NCBI GenBank assembly: GCA_026419785.1
Contig: JAODTK010000743.1
Span: forward strand, 61,001-125,000
Source of the DNA: Sclerodactyla briareus
Lineage: Eukaryota > Echinodermata > Holothuroidea > Dendrochirotida > Sclerodactylidae
Length of the DNA: 64,000 nucleotides
Reading direction: 5' to 3'
Of the stretch, positions 47,447 through 58,099 are shown piece after piece (position 1 is the stretch's first letter; every line of letters begins with the position of its first letter). The notes below the pieces were generated by a model. That model was not told the DNA's origin and made no database searches. It saw nothing but the letters and a program-made list of their open reading frames with translations. The position numbers and the translations under genes are program-made.

Positions 47447-48150
47447 ATGAGAGTCAGTTTGGGGAAGGATGAGAGTCAGTTTGGGGGATGGAGAGAGTCA
47501 GTTTGGGGGAGGATGGAGAGTCAGTTTGAGGGATGGATGAGAGTCAGGTTGAGGGATGGATGAGAGTCAGTTGGGGGATGGATGAGAGTCAGTTGGGGAA
47601 TGGATGAGAGTCAGGTTGAGGGATGGATGAGAGTCAGTTTGAGAGATGGATGAGAGTCAGTTTGAGGGATGGATGATAGTCAGTTTGGGGGATGGATGAG
47701 AGTCAGTTTGAGGATGGATGAGAGTCAGTTTGAGGGATGGATGAGAGTCAGTTTGGGGGATGGATGAAAGTCAGTTTGGGGGATGGATGAGAGTCAGTTT
47801 GGGGGATGGATGAGAGTCAGTTTGAGGATGGATGAGAGTCAGTTTGGGGGATGGATGAGAGTCAGTTGGGGGATGGATGAAAGTCAGTTTGAGGGATGGA
47901 GAGAGTCAGTTTGAGGGATGGATGAGAGTCAGTTTGAGGGATGGATGAGAGTCAGTTGAGGGATGGATGAGAGTCAGTTTGAGGGATGGATGAGAGGTCA
48001 GTTTGAGGGATGGATGAGAGTCAGTTGAGGGATGGATGAGAGTCAGTTTGGGGGATGGATGAGAGTCAGTTTGAGGGATGGATGAGAGTCAGTTGAGGGA
48101 TGGATGAGAGTCAGTTTGGGGAATGGATGAGAGTCAGTTTGGGGAATGGA
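47447..48150 (+). repeat. 23-bp minisatellite, about 31 copies
   Basis: The unit is GAGTCAGTTTGAGGGATGGA plus TGA, with a common TTGGGG variant. Copies vary by one- or two-base deletions (lengths 21-24). Because 23 is not a multiple of three and every frame meets TGA, the repeat is not coding. Confidence 0.97.
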
Positions 48151-48429
48151 TGATTCTCCAGTACCAATCAGAAGGAATCCAATCTTCCAAGTGATGTTCT
48201 GCACTCCCACTGACCTTTGGTGTAGGTTCAGTCATGCATGCTCTACATATGGAAGCCCACAAGGGACGGTGTGGATATGTGTGGATGATCCGAATATAGG
48301 GGTGAACACACAAACTGACGAAATCACGGGGTGCAGGTGCATGTGCAGTGTCGGTTTCAAGTGGCAATTCATTGACAATTCTAGTGTTTATGATAAAAAA
48401 AAAAATGCGGGGGGGGGGGGGGCATCAGT
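48151..48429 (+). other. Unassigned; Cys-rich frame
   Basis: A plus-strand frame contains seven Cys within about 50 residues (ending GCRCMCSVGF), then a G-run. Cysteine spacing does not match a domain I can name and there is no clear acceptor. Probably chance. Confidence 0.2.
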
Positions 48430-48800
48430 TGAATCGTAATCCGGCGAATATGACCTCGCAAGGGAACGTTATTATAGCCTAAAGAGTCGATATGAGGCAA
48501 TCAAATAACGCGGGGCAGCTTCGGGCTCGAGCCATTGACAAAAACGCGACTTTGCGGCCTAGGCTACTGAACCCCCACTATAGAGCGCAATACAGGGCGC
48601 GGGGCAGAAGGTCGTTTCGTTTTAAGTTGCAGGCGGGCGGAGGAGGGGAGCGGGCAGTTGAAATTCTCCGAGATGGACGGAAACACACTGGTACAGTCGA
48701 TTTCTCGTATCCTATCTGCGGAAATCATTGGAAAAATCGCCGTCGTGGGTGCCCGAGCTCTGAAGAGGCAATCTGCTACGAACTCGTGACATAGATCATT
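48430..48800 (+). promoter_or_regulatory. CpG-rich block, possible promoter/first exon
   Basis: CpG density rises sharply (GGGCGCGGGGCAGAAGG, GGCGGGCGGAGG). An ATG at 48673 in good context (GAGATGG) opens 38 codons, starting MDGNTLVQSISRILSAEIIG. Long frames are also open on the opposite strand, so coding is unproven. No TATA box or defined donor was found. Confidence 0.25.
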
Positions 48801-49875
48801 CGACATGGCTCGACGAGGGCAAATGTCACACTCGGAGCAGTTCCATCCGATTGTTGAAAGAAGTTCCACCCCTACTTCAAAATGAAGAAACAAAATCGGC
48901 CTGAAACGCGTTATATAGCTACTCGGGGGCTACTGTGGCCGCCAAGTCGGATGTTTCCAATTTCATTTTCTAACATGATCGACAGAAATCGACCCCTTGT
49001 GAGGGTTTGAACCCGTTGGCGGCATTTTTGACCATCCGAGCGTTTCGCTGCAGCGATAGGGGGCATAACCCCCAGTGGGGGAAGTGGAAAGGGGGATATG
49101 ATACAAACGAATTGTCCGCCTTCAGACACGAAAACTACGCTAACAGTACGAGATATAGAAAACGGATTAAGGCATCGTGTCCCTCGCGACAAACCAACCC
49201 CTGACTATGGGTGCCTTCCGCGTATCCCAGATGTCGCCCTAAATTCGCCACTTCCATATTTGGCCACTTATGCATGTCCAAGCTGTATCAGTCTATCCTA
49301 CTCCGAATTTGATGCTGATTCAAAATCGAATGGCCCCGTGGCCACACCCCTTCCTTCCCTGAGGTATGTCACCTACGATGCGCACTCTCCCGCTGGGTAT
49401 GGGCACTGACCAGATAGGTGGAAGTTTACGTAGTCTACCCCGCTTTTTTCAGGACTTTGCATGGGCGATTCGCGAACGGTCTGATCGACTCGGCGTCATC
49501 TCCAATGGAATTTGCGTTCCCCAATTTATCCGACATTTTATTTTGGCATCCTTAGAAGATTTGATCAATTCATTTTTCACGTAGTCAAATTCACAGACAT
49601 TTATATCACCCACCTACTGAAATTGCACTGAAATGCCACCGAAACTTCCACCGAAATTGTCACTGAAATTTCCACCGATTAGGCCAGATACGAAACTGTA
49701 GATGTTGAAGTGAACGACACTCACATAAAGCCTCTACCGATCAAACTGTCAGTTAACGTAGCCCCTAAAATTCATTGCCCATCCACAAAATAAATACCAT
49801 ACCCTGTCTCTTGGCCTCTGGAATACGACATACGTAGTACGTTCATGCCACGGGAAATCGGCTGAGATTCCTCAA

Positions 49876-49876
<1 letters not shown>
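48801..49876. other. No recognised gene
   Basis: No domain-bearing frames. A short run of CACCGAAA/CACTGAAA-type degenerate repeats lies at 49630-49680 (CCACCGAAACTTCCACCGAA). Confidence 0.4.

Positions 49877-49934
<58 letters not shown>
49877..49934 (+). repeat. (AAT)n microsatellite, 3' tail of the adjacent LINE
   Basis: About 19 AAT repeats. On the minus strand it is (ATT)n and directly follows GGCGCGATATAAACACCAC, the usual 3' end of CR1/L2-like LINEs, so it is the element's tail. Confidence 0.93.
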
Positions 49935-49935
<1 letters not shown>

Positions 49936-51440
49936 TGGTGTTTATATCGCGCCTTCGCAAAGCCTAAAAGCGCTCAAAAAGAGGGAAAAGTCAACAGTTA
50001 CGGAAGAGGAAAGTTTTCAGCTTCTTCTTGAAGGAGTCAACAATGGTGGCGAGCCGAAGGTCGTCTGATAGGCTATTCCAAAGAGATGGTCCTGCCGTGA
50101 CAAAAGCCTTGTTACCATAAGTATTAAAGGCGTTCTTTTTGATGATCTAAGTTGCGAGAGGACGAACGCAGAGTGCGTGTAGGGCATACGGCTATCAGGT
50201 CGCAGGTTCTGTAGGCCGATATCCTTGGAGATCTTAAACATGATGAGTAGAAGTTTGACCGAGATACGGGCGGTGACAGGAGCGGGGGGGGGGGGGGGCG
50301 GGGGCAGTGAAATCCATCAATACGGGGTGATATGATGTCTTGGAGGTGTCCTGGTGACAATTCTGGCTGCCGCATTCTGAATGTTTTGCAGTTTCTTTAG
50401 TTTCGGACGCCGGAAGTCCAAAGAGTAGGTCATTGCAGAAATCGAGGCGGGATGAAACGAACGAGTGTGCAAAATCTTTCTGAGGAGGATTGGTCAAGGT
50501 ATTTTCTGACCTTCCCGATCTGGTGAACACCGAAACCGCCAGCTGACACACTTAAGCACATCGTTTTGAGGTCAAGCTTGCTGTCAAATAGAACACCAAA
50601 TTTTCTGGCGTCGGGGACTGGGTAAACCAAAGATCCGCTAACATGGAGTGGTGGAATGGGAGCAGAATTACAAAACTTAGAGGAGACATGAATCAGTTGA
50701 GTCTTCGCGGCGTTGACCATTCGCATGGTTAGCAGCTCCCAGGTCCATGAGTCGAAAACAGCACTCGAGTAGCTGAATGGCAGATGTGCGTTCGGCGCTG
50801 TAATGAAAGTATTTACAGTGATGGGTCGTGGGCGTGAACATGATGATGTAGCCTGGGGAGATGATAATGTCGCTGATTGGACTGGTATGAATGTGTATAA
50901 TGGAGCACCTAAGACAGAAACTTGTGGAACACCGCGATGTAGACTGTGCGAGTGTGAAACCGAGTTGCCAATGGCGACATGCTACGTCCCTGTGGACAAA
51001 TATGACTTGAACCAGCCCAGAGCAGACCCAACAATACCGTACTGGTCTGGAGGACGATGCCTAGAATACAGTGATCGATTGTGTCAAAGGCAGCAGTCAT
51101 ATCAAGAAAATAATAATTGAATCCGACGATTGTCAGAGGCACACAGAGATCATTATGACCTTAAGGAGAGCCGTTTCAATGACGTACGCAGGGCGATAGG
51201 CAGATTGGAGTGGTGAGTACAAGTTGTTACTGTTGAAGTGGTTCTGCAACTGTGCAGAGACACAGCGTTCAATGACTTTGGAGAGAAATGGTAACGAGCT
51301 GACCGGGCGGTAATTGTGAGTATGGTCCTTTTTTCTTCTCGCACTCAAAGCGGGATTCACTTTTTCTCCCGGTCTCAAACGCACACCAACACACAGTAGT
51401 ATATATTCCGTTCCACAATGCTGTTCATACTTAAACACTG
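49935..51440 (-). pseudogene. CR1/L2-like LINE, 3' part with reverse transcriptase
   Basis: From 51440 downward: NYRPVSSLPFLSKVIERCVS and LYSPLQSAYRP..ETALLKV (RT motifs 0-2), DMTAAFDTIDHCIL (motif A with the catalytic Asp, near 51090), a damaged PQG region near 50970, PDARKFGVLFDSKLDLK (near 50590), FVSSRLDFCNDLLFGLPAS (near 50440) and LRSSKR near the C-terminus. The element then ends in GCGCGATATAAACACCAC and the ATT tail. Frameshifts and stops are frequent and the FADD box is not intact. A G-run at about 50284-50298 interrupts it. The endonuclease and ORF1 are absent: a 5'-truncated, dead copy. Confidence 0.88.
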
Positions 51441-51479
51441 ACCATGGTTCACCTCAAACAAAATGCCAAAGGCTCCTAA

Positions 51480-51905
51480 TAAGTCTTGACATCCAAAATT
51501 GCATTCTCGACTACGTCTGTAAACGAGGTTTTGGCTTTTGATCCCCAAAACAATAAGGATCATGTACTCATCATGAGAAACACACATGCAAAGTGGGGTC
51601 CAGGTATCTGTGTACAAGTGGAATTGGGGCGAAGATATCAATGCTGTCAAAATATTCCTTTTTTCACCAAATGAACCAAGGTCTACCTCAATGAACCCAG
51701 GTCTTCATTAAAAAAATAATAGGGTTTCTTGTACTCCCGATAAGAAAGCTACACACCAGAGTTCATCACGACCAAACAGTAGGGGCCTGTATCGTGTCCA
51801 CAAAGTCATGGCCTTGTTGACTTCAGATGACCCACCAAAACCGCACAATATGGAATCATGTACTCCTCATGGCGAACAAGTATAGCAGCATGCTTTATAA
51901 ATCCA
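51480..51905 (+). repeat. Copy E (fragment) of the ~310-bp-unit element
   Basis: One and a half diverged units: ACAATAAGGATCATGTACTC, ATCATGAGAAACACACATGC, GTTTCTTGTACTCCCGATAA and TTCAGATGACCCACC. The terminal CA tract and hairpin are missing; the copy stops near 51905. Confidence 0.8.
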
Positions 51906-52287
51906 AGGGAGGTCAACAGGCGCGGGCGGCAGTAGACCGTCAGTAGATATGTCATTTTTTACGTGTCAGCCCAATTAGTCCGGTTGAATCCGTGGCGACT
52001 GATTACCGGGACCGTATCTACTTTTCACCTGTTTAGATTATTAATTCCAGGGTTATTTGCAATACGACGGCCAGGTGGATCTGTGCTAATGTCAACTCCA
52101 TAGACGTATGTTCTATTGAATGACACAGTACTTATATGAATCTTCATGAGAATTTCTAGAATCTTGTCGACGAAATCACATTGAAATGTTACCCCAAATG
52201 AGCTTCAGATTGCACTTAGAGAGCATCTAGAATCCTAAGCTTTCAGGGCCCTAACGCGGGGCCTGGACCCCACGAGACGCGCCCATG
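51906..52287. other. No recognised gene
   Basis: Unassigned sequence between the repeat fragment and a small hairpin. Confidence 0.4.
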
Positions 52288-52306
52288 AGATGCGCTGCGC
52301 GCATCT
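52288..52306. repeat. Perfect hairpin AGATGCGC-TGC-GCGCATCT
   Basis: 8-bp perfect stem with a 3-base loop, GC-rich, preceded by GACGCGCCCATG. It could be a terminator-like or protein-binding palindrome, or chance. Confidence 0.6.
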
Positions 52307-53552
52307 AGGGATTGGTGTCTGTATCGATTCTCAATTCACAGGCGCGAATAGCGCCGTCCCACATCCCTTGGGAGAAATCGGTACCCACGCCTGGTGCACA
52401 ATATTGGGCTGCATACTAGTGTCACAAACACTTACTATTCACTGGGATCGAGGAGACAACGTACATGGCCGGTGGGTGGGATCGCGAGTTTTAAGTATTT
52501 ATAAATACACCAAATTTACGAAAATATACCGTTTCATACTTTTATCTAGAATTGCTCATTCTACATCACGGATCCTGTCCCCTTCAGTAGGAAATTATTT
52601 CAGCTTGATCAGGCATTCGGGGCAGCTTCTGGGCTAATCCGATGTGGCGAGAAATAACTTCTCACAATCTTTTTCTCCAATAAATTTCTTCCAATATGTA
52701 CGCACACCAAAATCAATATTGTTTTGTAAGTACCCCCCCCCCCCCCGAGGAGGAAAGTATACACACTCAATTGATATTGTGATCTGGACAATTGATGCCG
52801 TATCCGTTGTGTGCAACGTGGTAGTCCGCTAGTGATCTCAGATGACCTTCAAATTCACCAAAACAATTGTTATTTTACTCATCATGAATGTATTAATGGT
52901 GTGGTGAATCATGGCTAATCCGAATAATGGCGGAGTTGGATGAAGGGGTCTTCAATTCCATACGCGCGAGTGTTACATTTTTGTCCATCAACGGTACCAA
53001 AAAATTGTAAAATTAGGATCACTCATTGCAAAATGGTCACTTAGTACTACGTTAAAGTGAGTTCAATACAGGAGCTAATGGGAACCATCATTGTGTGTCT
53101 TTCAGATCCAAAATGAAACAATCATTTCAGAATTATTTACTTGTGCTTCTTTACAAAATACACGAGAAATGCCGTCTCCTGCATCTGGGAGGTCTCTCAT
53201 ACCAAATTTTCTGGTACGCTCAGCGCCAACCCCTAGTGGTCGCTCGTTAGATGGTCATAAAATTTTGCATCGCAAATGCCCTTGGCACTCACCACTCCCT
53301 GACCTCGGCACCCCCAATTATCTACTGGAAATCCATGGTAGCCACTTAGCCAGTTGTTTCTAAATCTGCGTGGGAGAGAAAACTGAATTTTTCGCCAAGA
53401 CGAGGTTGAAAAATGAGGAATTGATTTCTACACAGGGGGTTATATTCAGGTGTGCTCTATTGCACCGAATTGCATTGAGAACTACTTTAATGATGGCAAT
53501 TCATTTTCTCAAAGATAATAAGACCAAGTGAAAAACGATAGGGAAGAGTGAA
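52307..53552. other. No recognised gene; fragment of the 310-bp unit at 52830-52890
   Basis: A C-run at about 52732-52746. GATCTCAGATGACCTTC followed by CAAAACAATTGTT and ACTCATCATG at 52830-52890 is a very short remnant of the ~310-bp unit. The rest is unassigned. Confidence 0.45.
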
Positions 53553-54330
53553 GAAAAGAAAAGAAAAGAAAATGGAAAATTTTTAAAATTTTGAATTTTG
53601 GTCAAAAGGAAAAAAAGAAAAGAAAAGAAAAGGGAAGAAGAGGAAAAGGAGCGAAAAGAAAAAAAAGAGAAGAAAAGAAAAGAAAAGAAAAGAAAAGAAA
53701 AGAAAAGAAAAGAAAAGAAAAGAAAAGAAAAGAAAAGAAAAGAAAAGAAAAGAAAAGAAAAGAAAAGAAAAGAAAAGAAAAGAAAAGAAAAGAAAAGAAA
53801 AGAAAAGAAAAGAAAAGAAAAGAAAAGAAAAGAAAAGAAAAGAAAAGAAAAGAAAAGAAAAGAAAAGAAAAGAAAAGAAAAGAAAAGAAAAGAAAAGAAA
53901 AGAAAAGAAAAGAAAAGAAAAGAAAAGAAAAGAAAAGAAAAGAAAAGAAAAGAAAAGAAAAGAAAAGAAAAGAAAAGAAAAGAAAAGAAAAGAAAAGAAA
54001 AGAAAAGAAAAGAAAAGAAAAGAAAAGAAAAGAAAAGAAAAGAAAAGAAAAGAAAAGAAAAGAAAAGAAAAGAAAAGAAAAGAAAAGAAAAGAAAAGAAA
54101 AGAAAAGAAAAGAAAAGAAAAGAAAAGAAAAGAAAAGAAAAGAAAAGAAAAGAAAAGAAAAGAAAAGAAAAGAAAAGAAAAGAAAAGAAAAGAAAAGAAA
54201 AGAAAAGAAAAGAAAAGAAAAGAAAAGAAAAGAAAAGAAAAGAAAAGAAAAGAAAAGAAAAGAAAAGAAAAGAAAAGAAAAGAAAAGAAAAGAAAAGAAA
54301 AGAAAAGAAAGAAGAGAAGAGAAAACCTCT
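53553..54330 (+). repeat. (AAAAG)n microsatellite, ~640 bp uninterrupted
   Basis: From about 53671 to 54310 the sequence is AAAAG repeated some 128 times without one visible change. It is flanked on the left by imperfect purine-rich sequence (53553-53670) and on the right by AAAGAAGAGAAGAG. One strand is all purine. Open frames of up to 319 codons on both strands are repeat artefacts, since the period of 5 opens every frame that lacks a stop. Confidence 0.99.
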
Positions 54331-54889
54331 TATATCTGTTTATGGAACCACGTGGTCTAACCCCGCTGTCGTTCAACCACTGTCGGCTTCACTGAATATA
54401 TTGAATACGGTCCCACTATCAGGCTGCACATCAGTGGGCCAATATGGCGCCAGCATTTCGCCGCCGGGAGGAGGGTCAAGCTCCCCGATGGCAGCTCGTA
54501 CCCTCAGAATTTGGGGCGTACACAGGAGTTTCGGGGGTGCATTCGTCTGATAAGTCATAAGTCCGGTACACGTCTTCGATTCCGTGTTATCAGGCGGGGG
54601 ACTCGTCGGACTGAAGACGTGATATACTTTCTGACAGAGACCTGTCGAAAAATGAAGCCTGTATCTCAGTTTTTGGAGTGAACATAATATTATAGTCCCC
54701 TACGTCCCGGCGCAGAACAAAATTGTTCGGGAAGTCGGGAAGTCGGGAAATCTTGTGATCACGATAACTACAGTATGCGCAAACCCTATTCAGCTGAAAG
54801 CTATCATACAGTCTACTTTCGTATTTCACTCTCATCGTGAACCGTTGCTCGAAGGGGAAATAGGTGGACGTTATTTTTCACCATTTGTT
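54331..54889. other. No recognised gene
   Basis: Unassigned sequence. The Pro/Gly/Ser-rich frame that reads out of the AAAAG tract has no domain. Confidence 0.4.
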
Positions 54890-55040
54890 GCTCGTGAACA
54901 CGATAACTCGACCCACCCGGATGGGTCGAGCCTAATCTTAGTATGTGGGTTCTTTCTAATGAATAAATTAACTTAGTTGTTCTGGGGTCAGGTCAAAGGT
55001 CATCTGAGGTCAACAGAGGTTATAGTCTGAAAACAGTGTG
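54890..55040 (-). repeat. Copy F (fragment) of the ~310-bp-unit element
   Basis: Reverse-strand landmarks: GAACACGATAACTCGACCC, GGATGGGTCGAGC and GGTCAAAGGTCATCTGAGGTC. About half a unit, with no terminal structure. Confidence 0.75.
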
Positions 55041-55344
55041 AATCGAAAAATTTAGTATGTTTAGGCTGTTGATATCTGACCCGCAGTCTGTATGTCGTTC
55101 CATTCCGCGGAACATTATAAACCTTTTGGTGTGTTACCTTATGTGTTGTTTGATTTGTTAGGCCCTTCGACCCGCGGGTATACCAGTACACAGAGGAGGA
55201 AGTCGCGAAATCACCCCTTAGGAGTTCTTGTTCTTTTTCGCATCAATATCAACAGTTATTTGATGAAAAATAGAGAGGGAGAGGCCATCATGACTTGACC
55301 CATAGAACACAAATTCATACTGGGCGCAACTGGTGCCCAGGCCG

Positions 55345-55580
55345 GTATGAGCCTAGACTTGCCCAAGTCTCTCGTGAACGTTTCATCCTATAGGCCTATC
55401 CTATTCTGCCTTAATCAGAGCCCGACTGTAGTACGCCCTCTATTTGAAACACACTCTGATCAGTTCGCAGCAGTCCGAGGGGCGACTGAATTGAGAGCAC
55501 CCGGTAGTTAGCGCCTGCCATCTTTGGATATGTTTATCAAGACCTACGCACGAGAGACTTGGGCAAGTCCAGTATGAGCC
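55345..55580. mobile_element. MITE, 218 bp, with 23-bp TIRs and 9-bp target duplication
   Basis: The element spans 55354-55571. The left end starts TAGACTTGCCCAAGTCTCTC (55354) and continues GTG. The right end is its complement with one mismatch (55549-55571); 21 bases are perfect. The element is flanked on both sides by GTATGAGCC (55345-55353 and 55572-55580), an exact 9-bp target-site duplication. The interior has no open frame of note. A 9-bp duplication is typical of Mutator-like (MULE) elements, though hAT and Merlin can give 8-9. Each TIR contains its own palindrome GACTTG-CC-CAAGTC. It inserted once the flanking GTATGAGCC was present, and the perfect duplication implies a fairly recent event. 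Confidence 0.9.
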
Positions 55581-56189
55581 AACTAGTCACCCAGACACGA
55601 CACCTCGCTCAGAGCTGAGCCATTAGTCACTGCACTTTCGAGGGTTTATATTAAACATTAGCCTGTATTTATAAGAATGCACAACAAACACCCTCCCTTC
55701 CTCTTTCACTATTACAGATTGTTAATCTTTTACCGTTGTCGAAGTGAGTCATCGCATAAGACGAGTAATGACCATTTATTTCATTGCTGCGCGTTATTGC
55801 CGAAAAGGAAAGAAGTTCCCTTTGAAGGAACGCAGACTTGACATCACAGAACTTGTAGCCAATGGCCTGAAAAGCTGATGAACATACCCGGAGCATGACC
55901 TACTGATCGGAAATCGTACTTTCATCGGGCGATGTACGATTTGCTGAAGTAGTTGGGACATCTAACATCATTGCTACCTGAAGGTCGGATTTGAGTCCCG
56001 CGTATAGTCCCCATCGAAGCATAAACATATCATCCGGTAGAGATCCCTTCCATCACTGTGATCGGAATCTTGAGCGTTTGGTCTTCGCCTTGGAGTGGAG
56101 CAGTGGTGTGGGAGTAGTACGTTGCTTACTCGACGCTCCACTAGAGATCCCATTTTGCGGAACTCGCGTGCTTCCAAATGCGCCCTCCC
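55581..56189. other. No recognised gene
   Basis: Unassigned, with no domain-bearing frame. Confidence 0.4.
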
Positions 56190-56450
56190 TACATAATAAT
56201 TATGATAATAAATTAATTTATATGGCGCTTAATGCAAATTTTCTAAGCGCTTTACAACCCGATAGCCTGCAAAGCAAGAATTACCTGTAAAATGTTCAGT
56301 TTTCAGCTGTCTCTCAAAAATGGCAACAGATGAAGATTACGACAGTCGATCGGAAGCTCGTTCCAGAGAACTGGAGCCGCAACAGAGAATGCGCTATCAC
56401 CATAGCGAGTCCTAGTTAATGGCCCATGAGCGACCTTTACAGGAATGTGC
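56190..56450 (-). mobile_element. 3' end of a second CR1/L2-like LINE
   Basis: The minus strand reads TRTRYGDSAFSVAAPVLWNE then LPIDCRNLHLL and FLRDS, the C-terminal pattern of CR1/L2 reverse transcriptases. It is followed by TGTAAAGCGCTTAGAAAATT, GGCGCCATATAAATTAATTT and ATTATCATAATTATTAT. Only the last 60 codons are present. Confidence 0.75.
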
Positions 56451-57060
56451 CGCATGTTGGAGGTTAGGTGAGACATTGGCGGTTGAGGGGGGGGGGGGGG
56501 GGTGGCGATCCCGGGTGCCCTGCCTTGTTGAACCTCATTACAGAACTAGCTCTTTAACTGGGGTGCCACAGCTAATGACACTCCTTATGACAGGTGCACA
56601 TCTTGTGCGTCCTACCACATCATTTTATTAGAATGAAATGATTGAATGATCGCATTCTCTCATTTTTCATTGTCAATTCGTGTGCGGCTGTACAATTCTA
56701 GGAGGGCCGATCATGGCGTTTCAAGATCAAAAAATCGGTTCAATTCGAACAGAAAACGACAGACTCAAAGTTGATATGAAATCCGTTCGGATTTTTGAAA
56801 AGTGGGATTGAGTACGATCGTTGGAATATTCTCGTTTTCGGCCTATGTTCCGTATCTTACGTTTCATGTGGACATTTAAAAAAACCAAACAAAAAAATGT
56901 ATCCCATACTATTCCCTCCAGACATTTTTGTCAGTTATTAGCAACTCCACTGTCGCTCTTTCGAGTTTCACGTTAAAAAAGTCTGTTCCAATATCCATTG
57001 AAACCACTTCAAAGTCAAATACCAGTTGGTCCAAGGAGATGTCCACTTGGGAAAAGCATC
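56451..57060. other. No recognised gene
   Basis: G-run at about 56486-56501. Otherwise unassigned. Confidence 0.4.
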
Positions 57061-57066
57061 TATCTT

Positions 57067-58045
57067 GATTTTTATTCTGACGAAGTCAATGAATCTAGTA
57101 GTCATGCCAGTGCGCCTGTGTAAATGTGTGTATGTGTGTGTGTATGATGTGACGCCCAGCTGTAAACACGATAACTGGACCCCATTTGGATGGATGAGGT
57201 TCATACTTGGTATGGTCCCCATGATTAGTACAAGAGTCCTATTGTTTTGAGGTCTGGTCAGAGTCATCTGAGGTCACCAGAGGTCAACGTCTGAAAACCT
57301 TGTGAACACGATAAGTCCAGAACTGTTGGTCGATCAAGTTGAAAATTGGTGCATAGCTTCCTTATGGGGAGTACAGGAACCCTATCGTTTTTGGTTCATG
57401 TCGGGGATGAATTTTTAATAAAAAATCAAGATTTGTGAAAAATTGATATATTGGCAAACTTTGGTCTTGTAAACACGTTAACTCGACCCCATCTGGATGG
57501 ATTAAGCTCATACTTGGTAAGTGTGTTCCCCATGATGCATAAATAACCCCTACTGTTTTGGGTCAGATCAACGGTCATCTGAGGTCACCAGAGGTCTGAA
57601 AATCTTATAAACACAATAGTCTAGAATGGTTGGTCCGATCAAGTTGAAATTTGGTGTATAGCTTTCTCGTGGGGAGTATAGGAACCCTATAGTTTTTGGT
57701 TTCAGGTCGGGGGTAAATTCTAACGAAAAATCAAAGATTTGTGAAAATTTGATATTTTGGCAACTTCTGCGATTTTAAACACGATAACTCGACCCACCTG
57801 AATAGATTAAGCTCATACTTGGTTTGTGTGTTCTCCATGATGAGTACATGAGACACTGTTGTTTTGTAGTCGGGTCAGAGGTTCTCTGAGATCACCAGAG
57901 GTCAAAGTCTGAAAACATGTGAACACGATAAGTTCAGAATGGGTTGTACGATCAAGTTGATATTTGTGTATAGCTTTCTTATGGGGAGTACAGGAAGCCT
58001 GTTGTTTTTTGGTTTAGGTCAGGTGTGAATTTCGTCCACATCTAC
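57067..58045 (-). repeat. Copy C of the ~310-bp-unit element, with intact end
   Basis: Reverse orientation: about three units (58045 to 57160), then the junction ACAGCTGGGCGTCACATCAT, a CA-rich tract (57150-57125) and the terminal hairpin ATTGACTTCGTCA with AGAATAAAAATC (57098-57067). The junction matches copy B (ACAAGCCAGGCGTCACAT), showing that the array joins the terminal module at the same point in independent insertions. It starts abruptly within a unit next to a LINE. Confidence 0.9.
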
Positions 58046-58099
58046 ATTCTCATTTAGAACTGCTCATTGGGACGAAATTTAGAAGCCGCTGTAGCCATG

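Noticed and set aside
48146-48439. Cys-rich plus-strand frame after the minisatellite
   Set aside because: No acceptor, no known spacing, and it runs into a G-run. Probably chance.
53501-54550. Open frames of 265-319 codons (Lys/Arg/Glu-rich on plus, Phe/Leu/Ser-rich on minus)
   Set aside because: They are translations of the AAAAG repeat. All three frames are open because the period is 5 and no stop can occur.
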